DNA from: Cryptomeria japonica
Taxonomy: Eukaryota; Streptophyta; Pinopsida; Cupressales; Cupressaceae
Direction: 5' to 3'
NCBI RefSeq assembly: GCF_030272615.1
Contig: NC_081415.1
Location: forward strand, 420,048,257-420,112,256
DNA length: 64,000 nucleotides
Shown: positions 22,371 through 33,847 of the stretch, in pieces
How positions within the stretch are numbered: position 1 is the stretch's first letter
How the letters are laid out: the number at the start of each line of letters is the position of its first letter
Made by a program: the position numbers and the translations under genes
The notes under the pieces: generated by a model
Told to the model about the DNA's origin: nothing
Databases searched by the model: none
The model's input: the letters and a program-made list of their open reading frames with translations, nothing else

Positions 22371-23018
22371 GTGTAAATCGGGTTCACAAACCCGAATTAC
22401 ACCTCTTTTGTGCACACAAGTGTAAATCAAGGTTACAAAATTGAATTACACTTCCCTTTCAAAATTTTAAGGTTCGGTGCAAATTGAGTTTGTAACTTCG
22501 ATTTACACCACTTCATAGCTAAGTTTCTCATGTTAGGTGTAGGTCGAGTTTACAAACCCGAGCTACACCTAAAGCCTTATAAATCTAAGTCACACCCGCT
22601 TTTTGGTGCAAGACCAGTTATAACCATGACTTACACCATATCCTCCCATTTTGGTGCAAGGCAGGGTTATAACCTCGACCTACACCAAGTCCGCCCATTC
22701 TGGCATTGATTGGGGCCATAACCCTGACCTACACCGAGTCCTCTCAAAATGGTGCATGTCGGGGTATAACCCCGACTTGCACCATTTTCTTTGCATTTTA
22801 CCAAGTGCTAAGATTTGGTGCGAATCGAGGCTATAACCTCGACTTGCACCATGATTCTTTCTTAGGTGTAAATCGGGGTTATAACCTTGATTCAAACCAA
22901 AGACACTTTCCTATGTTCTTTACATAAGTGCATTTCGGACTTATAAGTTCGATATGCACCTATATGATTTTTGACCCTCCCCAAATGCAAATCGGACTTA
23001 TAAGTCCGAAATGCACTT
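22371..23018 (+). repeat. Array of twelve hairpins (about 34-base imperfect palindromes)
   Basis: Units start near 22371, 22420, 22476, 22535, 22605, 22653, 22701, 22751, 22817, 22865, 22927 and 22984, 48-70 bases apart. Each has a left arm like GGTGCAAATCGGGG, a centre TTATAA or TACAA, and a right arm like CCCCGACTTGCACC, giving a stem of 12-15 pairs with almost no loop. The unit at 22751-22783 has one mismatch in fifteen pairs. The left arm of the unit at 22701 is the most changed. In several units both arms differ from other units in matching ways. Spacers are unrelated. It lies upstream of the LTR TATA box. Confidence 0.9.
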
Positions 23019-23383
23019 CATGAACCACATCTTTGGTTTTTTTGTCCAACTCTAGGAATTCTTTAAATCCATTTCTGCAACTCCACTCTAGACGCTAGAT
23101 TCAACACATTAGGACAAGATGACTATGAAATACAAGGTACTTTGCAAAAATATGAAGATTTCTTAAAGAAAAATGGAGACAATGATGAATAAGACGAGGG
23201 TCCAGACACTTAGTCATTTGTATGCATCTCTAGCCTAGTGTCATTTTGTAATCTCAATTGACACCTCAAGTGTCATTTTGTATTCATGCCTTTTTGTCTA
23301 AAATGTGCACAAGATCTAAGTAAAATAGTATTCTTCTTTGATTTAGTCATAGTTTTTCCCAGATCATCTCATCACACATCACC

Positions 23384-23394
23384 TATATATATGA
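23384..23394 (+). promoter_or_regulatory. TATA box of the 2.24-kb solo LTR
   Basis: CCTATATATATGAGG lies about 1.2 kb into the LTR and 370 bases after the hairpin array. It sets the transcription direction as plus. Confidence 0.5.
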
Positions 23395-23733
23395 GGTTTC
23401 TCTTTGTAATATTTATCTAGAATCTTTAATCTATATGCAATTAAACTCTGCCGAAGTGAAGAGCAAAAGTAAAACTTTGTGTTCCTGTTGTTATTTTTCA
23501 AACTTGATCAAATAAGAAGAAAGATTTAGCATTTAGACTTTATGTTGGATTCATTGTGATTTATGGTGAGATTGTTCTTATGTCATTCTTGTTGTAAATT
23601 CTTATTTTTCTCAAGTAAAGGTGTAGTTGAGGAGATATTTTTAAAAACTAGAAACAATTGTTGGTTTGTGAACTTTGTGTCTTATTTCAGCTCTTGTTAG
23701 CAAAATTAGGAATTAGTGAATGTGATATCATTT

Positions 23734-24035
23734 TGAAGACTTTGAGCTTCATATTGGTATTTTCAAGATAAAAGTTAGCTGAAATATAGTAAGATAACAC
23801 CTTGAAGAATTTTGTGCTTTATTGTGCTATCTTGGAAAATAAATCTTAATTTGAAGACTTTGAGTTTCATTTTATCATTTTGGAGAAATATTGTTTAAAG
23901 TTATAGTAGGATATCAAGATAAAGACTTTGTACTTTACTTTGAATATCTTAACTTGATACGTTGGGTTACAAAAGAAATTATTTGAAGAAAGGTTGATAG
24001 GACGACAGTGATTTTTAAGACTTTGAGCTGAAGCA
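23734..24035 (+). repeat. Dispersed AAGACTTTG repeats in solo LTR
   Basis: GAAGACTTTGAGCTTCAT and variants recur four times (near 23734, 23843, 23921 and 24017), about 80-110 bases apart, downstream of the TATA box. They suggest an old tandem duplication in the transcribed part of the LTR. Confidence 0.6.
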
Positions 24036-24419
24036 TTCTTTCCCATCCCGAAGAAGCAAGAAAGGACTTTCGGCCTTTATAGAAACTTTGCTTCTTTACT
24101 TATCTGTATTTTGACCATTCTTACAGTTTGAGTTAATTTGTAATCTTGAAATTGTAAGAATTATTGTTGCTCTATATTGAAAATTCTTTCCTGAAGAAAG
24201 AGGAGAGAGTAACATCTATTCTGAAAAATAGGATAGGATGATGCACCACCCAAGTTTAGATTAGAAATTGAAAGTTGTATCTTGTTATAGAAAGAAGAGT
24301 AGTAAATTAAAGGGGGAGGCTTCCCTTAGAAATTAGGAGAGATTTAATCTCACACGATGTGGTTGAAACCACAATTTTGTAAACTCACCTAGTTTGCAAA
24401 ATTTTCAACCAACATGTCA

Positions 24420-26279
24420 TTGACACTAGCTATATATATAGTATTATTATGGCAAATAAAGTATTGGATCTTATTTCTCAATTGTTAACACTTCTCAGTA
24501 TCATGGCTAAGTTGACGGTGATATTGGCAAAAAGCTTTAGGATCATGGTAAGTCGACAATGATTAAGAATTGTCAATTGGTTTGATGGGAGGAAGTTGCA
24601 ACACATTAGCATTCATCAACCTCAACATTATAATATGAAAAAAGCTTAGAAAGAGGAGTTAATTATTTTCTAAAGTAAAGGGGCCACACCTGATATTGTG
24701 GCTACCACTTGAGTGTTGATGTTGTCACTTAACTTAATGAAACCTTTGTTGGGTTTGAACTTCATAAACGATTGTTGAGCACTCTCATTCTTATCAACCA
24801 GAGCCATTGAAGAGGATGATTTGAATTAACTCACTTGAAGTTGATAATCATGAAGCACTGCACACAATTTCATAAATGAAGTAATCTTAGAAAATAGAAG
24901 CTTATCTCTAATATCTTTTTATAAATTAGCAATAAAAATTCTTTGAACATCATGATCAAGCATATGATAAGAAATTTGTGAATGCAAATGTTTATATCTA
25001 CCAATTAAATTAGTCACTTCTTTTTTAACTCCTTGCTTACAATGAATCAAATCAGCCAAAGTAATCGTAGGACCAATGTTATTTTAAAATTGTTGAAAAA
25101 CTCATTAGCCAATTGTTGAAAATAAGTAATAGAATAAGGAGACAAAAAACAATACCATTGGAAGACTTTATCTCTAAAGGTTCTAGTAAACAATTGAGCC
25201 ATAAGTATTGGGTCATGAACAAAATCATTACACAAAGTTTGAAATGTCTTCACATGAGTCAAGGGGTCAACTTTTCCATTGTACAACTCCAATTGAGGAA
25301 CTTCCATATGCTTAGGTGAAACCGTATGGACAATGTCATCAGATAGCGGGCTTGCTACATCAAATGTGGCAACATTGAACTTGGATTGAGTTATGGAAGC
25401 CAATTGATGTTGTAGGGATGTAACAGTTTGATCTAGGTTATTGATGGTTCCTTCGGTGGATGGATTGAAATTAAACATATTGGATTGTGGAGGAGTAGCA
25501 TTGTTGTAAGTAGGTGGCGGTTGAGAATAAGGAGGAGGAACATTGTGGTATGTTGGTATGGGATATTGGTGTGAAACAAATGGAACTCACAGAAGGAGGT
25601 ATGTAAGAATATTGATTAATAGGGTTGCTCCCATGGCTAACATGTGTAGGATTAACATTTTGTGTGAAAGTAGTCATGATAGAATATGTAAATGTAGGCA
25701 TACTAGGAAAGCATGAAGGCATAGGAATGGAATGGTTAACGTGACTAGTGGGTTGAGAATAACCAAGGACTTCAAACTTTTGAGTGGCATAATATTAGTA
25801 TCAATAATATGAGAAATGCCACACAACAAATCCACACCTATCTTATCATTTTGCACCATTCTTTTCAATATTTCAATCAAGGGGATTACCACACTATCCA
25901 AGTATTGTTGATCTATCCATTGTTGAAGATTCTCAAATTCATTATCAATCTTCTCCAATTGGTCAATAGTAACCCAAGTTAGTGATTCATCCACATCATG
26001 AGAAGTATGAGGAGAATGGGGATAAGTGTTGTCAGTTGTTGGATTAGAGGAAGCACTGGCATTCACATGGAACGAGTTATCCAACTGATGCTCCATATCC
26101 TTAGTGTTTAAACCTTGGGAAGCCTTAAGTCTACAACTTATTCTCACTGGAATATTGTATGTAGGACTAATGGTAACAGAACTAATGCACAAATGAGGGA
26201 AAATTGAATGCAAAGATTGAAAACTACAATTAAGCAATGCAATTCTTTGTAAAAATGATTGATTAACCAATTTAAACAA
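24420..26279 (-). pseudogene. Gag of gag-pro copy 2
   Basis: The N-terminal part (WVTIDQLEKIDNEFENLQQW, then IEILKRMVQNDKIG) matches the sequence around the left edge of the window in copy 1. The gag domain (HMEVPQLELYNGKVDPLTH) and the knuckle region near 24500 also align with copy 1. Fossil with many breaks, and much more decayed than copy 1. Confidence 0.75.
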
Positions 26280-26530
26280 TGTGAATTATGATAGTGGATA
26301 TTAGATGCATCTAAATTTGAACATAGCATGTCATAACAATCGGATTTGAAGACATAACTGAAAAATCATACAAGCCACAAGTCATTTTTAGAATAATAGA
26401 TTAGGATTTTTATGAAATTAACCACTTATTTATGTAATTCAATTGTAAATGTGATTTATGAGTGTAAAAATTAATGTTAAAGTACATATAAATCAGATAT
26501 GAGACAATGAATTATAAACTAGCATGAAAG

Positions 26531-26548
26531 ATGTCGGGTTCACCAAAA
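26531..26548 (-). promoter_or_regulatory. Primer binding site of gag-pro copy 2
   Basis: Directly after the LTR end ACTACA on the minus strand comes TTTTGGTGAACCCGACAT, a plausible tRNA 3'-end complement starting TGG. The tRNA is not assigned. Confidence 0.45.
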
Positions 26549-27753
26549 TGTAGTTGATGAAAAATTCGGGTTTCATAAGTTATGCTTTGTAAACTAGAAA
26601 ATGAAGTAAATTTCATATACAATACATTAAAAGGAGGATAAACACAATAGATCCAGCCTCAATCCTATTAGGAAGAGAATTGAATGTTGATCGAACCCTT
26701 ATTCCCCTTTTGTTTGAGTTGAAAATGCAATTGAAATTGTATAGCTAAATCTAGGGAAAGTATTTGGGAAATTGAAGTAAATTGATGAATCCAAAATGAT
26801 GCAAATATCCAACAAAGCCATAGATAGGCATATAGGATAAATAAGAGAATTATAATTCGCTCTCAAAAGTTCTGGCTGATTTTGTGGGACCAGGTAGTAG
26901 AGATTCGCCCCAATCCTTCAATTTTTGCTCCATCGAAAGCTGAACCTGTTCATCATCGTCAACTCTATTAGAATTTTTGAGTACAACTCTTGAGTCAACT
27001 TCTTACATAGAGGAAGAGAGGAAAATGGTTTTGGATAGGGGTTTACCTTGGGTCAAACCTTTATTTAGGAATTAACCTTGAAATTGAAGTAGTTATTGTA
27101 ATAGAAAATTGTAACAATATGCTTTTCTTTAGAGGGAAAGGTTGGATTCGAAATGAAATGCTTGTAATTGAAATGTATACCTTAATGAAGCTTGCTTGAA
27201 TCCTTATGCAAGGGTTTTAGGATGTTTTGTAGAATTTATTCATAGAGGGTTGATCATGGATGCTATCTTGAATGCTTGAACTTGACTTCACTTCTTCTCC
27301 AATGATTGATGAATGTCTAATTGCTTGCTCACTTGGATTTGAAATTGGAATATTGAATTCACTTAGTAGATTTCTTAGGATTTCAAATGAGAGGGGTAGA
27401 CCTCCTTTTATACTTGATTGCCCAAAAATTAATTGAATTTATAGAGTAGTCCGATATGGGATCCAATTTCCTGCTCACTTGAGGTGACCATTGTGAGGAC
27501 CAGACTTGGGTCTTGATTAAGAGGATCAAGGCATTGGGCAGTTTGGTCTTGAGCTACGACCAGGGCACCTAGTGCCCTATTCTTGTGAATTAGGACTTAG
27601 ATTTGGGAAGAAGGCAAGGAAGATGATGAAATTGTAGGTTTGTGAGGTGGTGTGAGAAGAATCAAAACATGCATCGAGCATCACCAGACAAAGTACTGAG
27701 GTGAGGTCTAGGTGCGGATGAAATTGTATGCAGATACAATCTACAACGCTACA
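26549..27753 (-). repeat. 5' LTR of gag-pro copy 2
   Basis: On the minus strand it starts TGTAGCGTTGTAGATTG and ends CATCAACTACA before the primer site, about 1.2 kb. A TATA box (GTATAAAAGGAGG, 27405-27413) and a GACCAGGGCACC block near 27560 match the layout of the copy 1 LTR. Confidence 0.6.
27405..27413 (-). promoter_or_regulatory. TATA box of gag-pro copy 2 LTR
   Basis: GTATAAAAGGAGG on the minus strand, about 345 bases into the LTR, close to the 380 bases seen in copy 1. Confidence 0.5.
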
Positions 27754-29599
27754 TTGAGAAAAAATAAGAGATGAGAATATTTTTAGTTTTGTCCAACTAG
27801 CAAGCATGTTTTCCATTGAATGGGATTACATATACCAAATAACACAAGATATAGTGGTGTTGAAGTGGCCAATGGATGTGAAAATATTGGTTTGGATAGA
27901 TCTTACTATGAAATAAATTCACATGGTCTAAGATTAAATGCGATAAGTGCCATGAAGAAAGAACTAAATGAAATTTTTATTGAATAAAATGGTGCACAAT
28001 TAACATCAAATAGTGAACTTGGTCACTATGGAAATTGAAGTCAGCCATGTAGAAGAGGAAACTACAGTAGTAAGCACAACCTATATTTTTGTGAAGAAGC
28101 TGACATGAAGGTTCATGTGAAGAAGGTGATAAATTGTTTGCATTCTTCTTCTTCCTTCAACATGTTGTAAAATATATTTCCAAGCTTAAAATAACAATGT
28201 TTATTAGCAAAGACAATCAATAGTTAAATTTCATATTTTTATCCCAAAACGATATCAAATACTACTTATATATATTTAATCATATGCAATGTTATGGTAA
28301 AATGATATTGAATGATATGAAAATGGAACATTAGAATATGATTGAAGGCATATGAAAATGGCTAAAATGTGGCATAAAATGAGACATAAATAGCTCTCAT
28401 CACATAGTGCAAATTTTTTATGAACAACTGCTTATTGTAACCTAATGTAAACTCTCAAACATCCAAAAAAATCCCTTGTCATAAATAGAGGGCATATTTC
28501 CCACATCTTTCAATTTATCTCTTCAAATTTAATGGAGTACCCCCTTTGCATTAATAAATCTCAATCAACTTCTCCTAAATAACCATATTCTACCACAAGT
28601 GGATGTGAGAAATCTGAAATAGAAAATACAATCTACATGAGTGGGTTGCCTTCATAAGCTCATCATATGCTTCTTGTGTTGTAGTGTCGTACAAGTCTAT
28701 AGTACAAGTATGACAACTTTGTAACCTTAAAAACATTTGAAGATTATTTTGTAGCGAGAGTGCCATCCACTTCTTGGTGGATAAGAGAATAAATCACTGT
28801 GTCTTACGATCCATCAATTACTTTCTACAACATGTCCTTATTGATGCCCATGACTTATTTTTGGTGTTGAACCATGTGTCAATTTGAGTATAGAGTGCAT
28901 ATTTCCATCACTATAAAAAAATTTATTTTAATTGAAAGTTAAGATTTGATAGTTATTTGTACCTTGTGTAATATATGAACACATAGATGAACAAATGGAT
29001 TTTTTTTATTGTCTTAAAAATAACTTTTTTTATATGCATGGTTATGTTTGTATTGATTTTTTCAATTATTGATCAAGTTGGGTCTTACAATGCATGTAAT
29101 ATGTTGGTTGCCTCCCCTTTCAACTATTAATATATGTTTTGTTCATTTCTCTAAATATTGCATTGTAATATGTATGTATATCTTATGGCGGTTACTCCTT
29201 AAAATAAGAGATTGCATCTTTTTTGCATTCAAATTGTGTCTAGACAAATTATTGCACAAACAATTTTAGATATTTGCAGGAGATGCTCAACAACTAATGA
29301 CTTTTTTTCCTAATAGACAAACTCATTTCTCTTCCCTCCATCTTTCTTTCTCCTTGTTTTACCTCTTATTATATAGGTTTGAGAGAGTCTTCCAAATGTA
29401 TAGGCGATCTTAGGCAAAAATATAATTACACCAAAATTCTAATTGCATGCCAAATCAATTCAATATATTTAACTTTGTGACATTCAAAATCTAAATTTAA
29501 GGTTCATCATTAGAGAATTTCTAGACCCGGTTGCATGTTTTGGAGTGGATACTCCAATATCTTTGACAAGCCCCAACTGCCAGTGTAGAAATCATTGAC
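27754..29599. other. AT-rich spacer, no gene seen
   Basis: I see no supported gene, clear element edge or RNA gene in this 1.8 kb. Short open frames here look random. Confidence 0.5.
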
Positions 29600-30085
29600 T
29601 TGAGATTAAAGCGTATCTTCTGCACCATAAACCCTTTGGTCATAGTAGTTGCAAAAATGATTCTTGGACAAGGACATTTGGAGAGAAGGGAGTATTATAG
29701 GGACAACATGCAGATTTCCTCAAGATTTGTGGCTTCTCTTCTTGACAAAGGTGTTTCCAAAGCCGAGACCAGAGTGCTTGTGTCTGAATTATTTGACCTT
29801 GAATTGCTAGGGGGATTAGATAAGATCATGAAATATGCCCTACATGGCTCAGGAAGTCCGAGGCTTGGGGATCTTGATGCACTTAATGAACCTAGTGACA
29901 CAATTACTTACTATCCCTTTCTACTCGACCTTAGGGGGCTAGCCCTAATGAGGCACAATCAAATTGCTGCCGTGGGGGTTGATTATCTAAAATGGAGAGT
30001 ATTATCAGACAAATCTCAAGACCCAAATAAGGAGATTGTGTTCAAAGACTTTGCCATATTGAATGGATTTCTTATTGCCACATAA
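29600..30085 (+). CDS. Unrecognised 161-codon frame with Gly/His/Cys-rich continuation
   Basis: I do not recognise this protein. It is mixed alpha-helical in appearance, with REYYRDNMQISSRFVASLLD, KAETRVLVSELFDLELLGGL and NQIAAVGVDYLKWRVL. After the TAA at 30083 the same frame stays protein-like for some 50 codons (NDNEGGRECGHGRGMG, then GGHGCHRGRGCASRD) with one TGA where Trp would fit. So the original protein was probably longer, with a Gly/His/Cys-rich tail. There are no introns, and the frame may also extend upstream of the first ATG. It could be a retrocopy of a host gene or cargo of a decayed element. Probably a pseudogene. Confidence 0.4.
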   Translation: MRLKRIFCTINPLVIVVAKMILGQGHLERREYYRDNMQISSRFVASLLDKGVSKAETRVLVSELFDLELLGGLDKIMKYALHGSGSPRLGDLDALNEPSDTITYYPFLLDLRGLALMRHNQIAAVGVDYLKWRVLSDKSQDPNKEIVFKDFAILNGFLIAT

Positions 30086-30240
30086 GACAATGATTCTCCC
30101 CACCCAAGTGGAGAAGAACCAACAGGCTCGCAAAATGATAATGAGGGTGGTCGCGAGTGCGGACATGGTCGAGGCATGGGTTGAGTGGGTGGCCATGGTT
30201 GTCACAGAGGTCGGGGATGTGCTTCAAGGGATTGATTTTG

Positions 30241-31255
30241 TGTGTGGATAAAGAAAGATGTGTTTTTTGATTGTTTTTTTATTCGAACTTCTGCCTAGTT
30301 TTAAAATTTTTGCATAAATATGAGAGGATGGTAGTAGATGTGTTAGTTCTGTTATGTTTAAGACAAACTGTATTGAAATTTTGAGGGAGGATAGATATTT
30401 CCTATCAGGATTTAATCCTTTTCTTGAATTTCAGTCTCAAGGAAGGACCAGAAAGATCAACTCACGTTAATAGTTTTGTATTCTGGAATTTTCTCTTTAA
30501 TACTTAATATTTTGACTCTGCCTTTATCCATAAATTAAAAATAAAATAAAATAAAATAAATCTAAATTTAAAATTTAATATATTTAAATAAATATTAATT
30601 TCAATATTTATTATTTTTCGATCCGAAATCATTAAATTTATGATTAATGATCGTAAGATTATTTTATGTTTACAAGATTTATGGTGGCTCGAAATCTGTT
30701 CATCCACTAGTCTTACAAATTGCGTTGAGTGAAGAAGCAAGTGGACTTACATGAGGCCTTCCCATCAACTTGCCTTTTGGATTGTTTCAGACTTGTAACA
30801 AGATGAACAAGAAAGAGTTGAGAATAGTGTGCATTAAATAGCTTAAGGACATATCTTTGGAGATAGATCCTCAAATCATTCTCGGGATTCATTTCATAGA
30901 TTAACAATGTTCATAGATTCTTCCCTAGATATTTTCTCTTCTGCTAATTTTGGATATTACACCAGTGACAAAATTTCCAACTTGTTTGCTGATTTCTGTT
31001 GCTTTTCTATAGTATTCTCTAATTGGAGTTCGAACTGTTAATTATGGACGATTTAGCACTTGTCACATATTACTGTTTTAGTCCACACAGACTTAGATGC
31101 TTACATTACCGTAACAGATAATTGTGTATGTTAAAATCCCTAGCTATTGATGAGGCAGAGTGTTATTCATCAGCTTGACTAAGCAATCTTAGATGAATTT
31201 ATTAACAGTTTGGTGAAGAAGGTGAAGGGATTGGGAAGTCAGAACTGTAAGGAAA
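30241..31255. other. Spacer and presumed promoter region of the bHLH gene
   Basis: An AT-rich stretch near 30540-30620 (AAATAAAATAAAATAAAATA) is followed by ordinary spacer up to the bHLH start codon. I cannot pick a convincing TATA box or transcript start. Confidence 0.4.
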
Positions 31256-33847
31256 ATGGATCATGGTTGGGGAGATGGGTTTGATCAGTATCCCAATGGG
31301 TTTTTGGAGATGGAAGATATTCAGATACCTTGTTTGTCCAATGGAGAAAACATCTTAATGGAGCCCTCAGAGATGAATCTACCCATGTTGAACAGAATCC
31401 ATAACTCTGCTTTTAATCCACAGAAGGGTATTCCAGATTGGTCTGAAATTCCTTTTCTACAATCTGACCATGGAGAGCAGATGAGAGAGTTTACAGATTT
31501 GGATTATGCTTCACATTTTCAAGCCAGTCAAATATGTAATGTTATGCAGCCCATTGAATCAAATGTTGCAGGGTCTCTCAAGTTAAGACATTATAACTCC
31601 TTAAGTTCTGTTTTGTCTGATAGTTTTTCTGGTGACATATATCAGTTGAATGAATATGCTCAGGAGCAGGAAAAAGGGATATCTCAGTGTAAATCTTACA
31701 AGAGGAAGTGCCCTCAGAGAAATCCAGTTCAAAGAGAGACTCACATTCTTGCAGAGAGACAGAGAAGGGAAGAGATGAATGAGAAGTTTTCTGTGTTGAG
31801 GTCCATTATTCCGAAGTTGTCAAAGGTGAGAATAAAAGTTTTTGACACAAAATTCATGGCAAAGGGTTTTAAGCTGGGAGGTCAAAAAATATGATGATGT
31901 CAACTTTTTTAGGAGAGAATTTACTGAATTTGGCTGTTGTTTGTGATTTCAGAAAGATAAGGCATCTATAGTCACAGAGTCCATCAAACATTTGTTAGAA
32001 CTGGAGAAGAAGGTCAAGGGTCTTCAGGCTCTCAAAACCATCAAGGAAAAAGAAGGCAAGCTCAGTAGGACTAAAAGCTTTTCTTCTACAGCCCGCCTTG
32101 GTGGATTTGCAGGAAAAGTTGAAAGTTCCAGACTGAACAGATCAATGGAAAATAAAAAAGAGTCTAATCAAGATATTGGGACATTTTCCAGGCATTTTGG
32201 TGAACGCAACAGGGTAAGAACTTAGATTGTAAGATTTGAGTTTATATTTTCAGGCTGAAAAAACCATGACAGCTTCTGTCAGGGGGGTGAGCTTTATCAC
32301 TCCCTGGTGTAGGACTTGACATCCCCTACTAACATCAACCAGATTGGTTAGGTCTTATCTAACCTCTTATTGGGTCTTCATTTCTTTTTCTTATTGTTAA
32401 ATTTATTTATAATGCTTGAAGTGTAACATATCAATTTTGGTTCCTTGGGATTGTTCATATTGCTATAAACACTCCTTTCCCTACTTGCTCAGCTACTAAG
32501 ATTCTGTAGTATTACTAGAACATGACTGGTTTATTCTTCAGCTTGTTTATAATATCAAAAATCTAATGCTTGGTAATGGGTCTTTGGTCTGTTGTGAAGT
32601 TGAATAGTTTGGAAAAAGTTCATCAGAGATTATGTCTGTTTATAATATAAAAAATCTAATGTTCGTCAATGGATCTTTAATCTGTTGTCGAAGTTGAATG
32701 GTTGGGAAAGAGTCCATCAAGGATTATGTCTGTTTATAATATCAAAAATCTAATGTTCATCAATGGACTTTTGGTCTATTGTTGAAATTGAATGCTTTGG
32801 AAAGAGTCGGATTAAGTCTTGCTGAGTGCAGTATAAGAAATGAGGCTGAGACCATGTCCTAACCAACTTTGGCAGAATGAATACCCCAATCCTTGATTCT
32901 CAGCTGAAAAGGTTTCGGCCTATCTGAATTAATATAAAAACCCAATGCTGCAATACTTTAAACAACATTTACAGTAAATGAAGAAAAAACTAGCATCTGA
33001 CTTCACTTAAAACAAAGATAGCAGCTTTCCCATGACATCCATCGGATATAACCAATGTGCAATCCTGTCTTACAGAAGACTACTTCCAAAACCATTCAAT
33101 TTTTTTTTGGTAGTATCATGCTAAGTCATTTAATTAGCTTATCATTATGGACATAATTTACTCTGTCACATCTTTTGTAAGGAAGATTGTAGACATTAGG
33201 TTTCTACAGTCTATAGAACGTGATTTGAATTTCTGGTTTCAAATATATATTTCTTTTTTATATTAACATTTTGAATCATATTGTATGATTCATAATCAGA
33301 ATAAAGAGCTAGAGAAACAAATGATGATAAATCATAGAGAATGATTCAAAACGTTGATGTTCAAAAAAATATACAGTTAAATCTAGAAGTTCAAATCACA
33401 TCACTTAGATGAATTGAGATTGTTCAACTTTTATTAAGTTTCACCTTTGATTGCCATTTTTCAGGATGGGCACTCATCTGAGATTGAAGTTCAGAGCTTT
33501 GGCAGACAAGCTGTCATTAAAATTCTTTGTCCCTGGAGATCAGGATTGGTCCTCCAAGCTCACAAAGTTCTTGATAACTGCAGAGTAGATGTTCTGCAAT
33601 CAACAATGGCCACAAGTGGAGGAAAAATGGTGTACTATATAACTATTGAAGTAAGAAATTCTCTCAACCTCATATATAATCTTAGGATTGTGTGAAACTA
33701 CATTTTGTCTTTACTCTTTTATGCTTTTTGGATTGTGGAAATAGGTGGTTGGCTTAATTTGTTTATATGTTTTTCCAGCGTATTGAAGGCACACAGAGCA
33801 TAGATGACCTGATGAATGCTCTTGAACAAGCTTTATGTAACATGTAA
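31256..33847 (+). CDS. bHLH transcription factor with C-terminal ACT-like domain, four exons
   Basis: Coding exons 31256-31825, 31953-32213, 33465-33650 and 33779-33847 are all in phase 0 with GT-AG borders, giving 361 residues and a TAA stop. Residues 1-158 are acidic and poorly conserved. The bHLH domain spans about 160-215: basic part ETHILAERQRREEMNEKF with the H163, E167, R171 set that reads E-box or G-box DNA, then helix 1, loop and KDKASIVTESIKHLLELEKK as helix 2. Residues 278-361 (EIEVQSFGRQAVIKILCPWR, VDVLQSTMATSGGKMVYYI) form an ACT-like dimerisation domain. Intron 1 falls in the loop after K190, a common bHLH intron place. The CPWR block recalls TT8/GL3-type (group IIIf) proteins, but the long MYB-binding N-terminus of that group is absent, so I leave the subgroup open. 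It looks intact and is the only clear host gene here. Confidence 0.85.
32545..32812 (+). repeat. 93-bp tandem repeat in intron 2 of the bHLH gene
   Basis: Nearly three copies start at 32545, 32638 and 32732 with GTTTATAATATCAAAAATC or a variant. Units differ at about 10-15 percent of bases. They lie well inside the 1251-base intron, away from the splice sites. Confidence 0.85.

Larger units (their letters stand above)
22176..24414 (+). mobile_element. Solo LTR, 2.24 kb, with hairpin array
   Basis: It begins TGTTGTACTC and ends CAACCAACA; the ends TGTTG and CAACA are inverted. The flanks TCTCA (22171-22175) and TGTCA (24415-24419) form a 5-bp target duplication with one change. Homology to gag-pro copy 2 stops at both edges and resumes beyond them, which proves an insertion. 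The first half holds twelve hairpins (22371-23018), then a TATA box near 23384 and a long U5-like part with AAGACTTTGAGCTTCAT-type repeats. No internal region remains. The parent family is not recognised; plus is the promoter orientation. Confidence 0.8.
21762..27753 (-). mobile_element. Gag-pro LTR element, copy 2 (old, nested)
   Basis: On the minus strand: 5' LTR (27753 to 26549), primer site, gag (26279 to about 24420) and protease region (22175 to 21762). Gag and protease match copy 1 block by block, for example GDPLTHVKTFQT, FDVASPLS and GVLIDPVCMVNVI. A 2.24-kb solo LTR sits between gag and protease, and the Tat element cuts it off at 21761, so its 3' end is outside the window. It is broken, with roughly ten or more breaks, and is the oldest layer of the nest. 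Confidence 0.75.

Noticed and set aside
22371-23018. CRISPR-like array
   Set aside because: The repeats are imperfect palindromes that vary from unit to unit, lie inside a plant LTR with a target duplication, and there are no cas genes.
23200-23470. Pararetrovirus-type promoter (TATATATGAGG followed by a 35S-like start region)
   Set aside because: The stretch lies inside a solo LTR with clear ends and target duplication, and no virus coding text is near. The likeness is a general one between LTR and pararetrovirus promoters.
24500-24525. Second primer site (CAGTATCATGGCT)
   Set aside because: The stretch aligns with the zinc-knuckle region of gag in copy 1, so it is decayed coding sequence.
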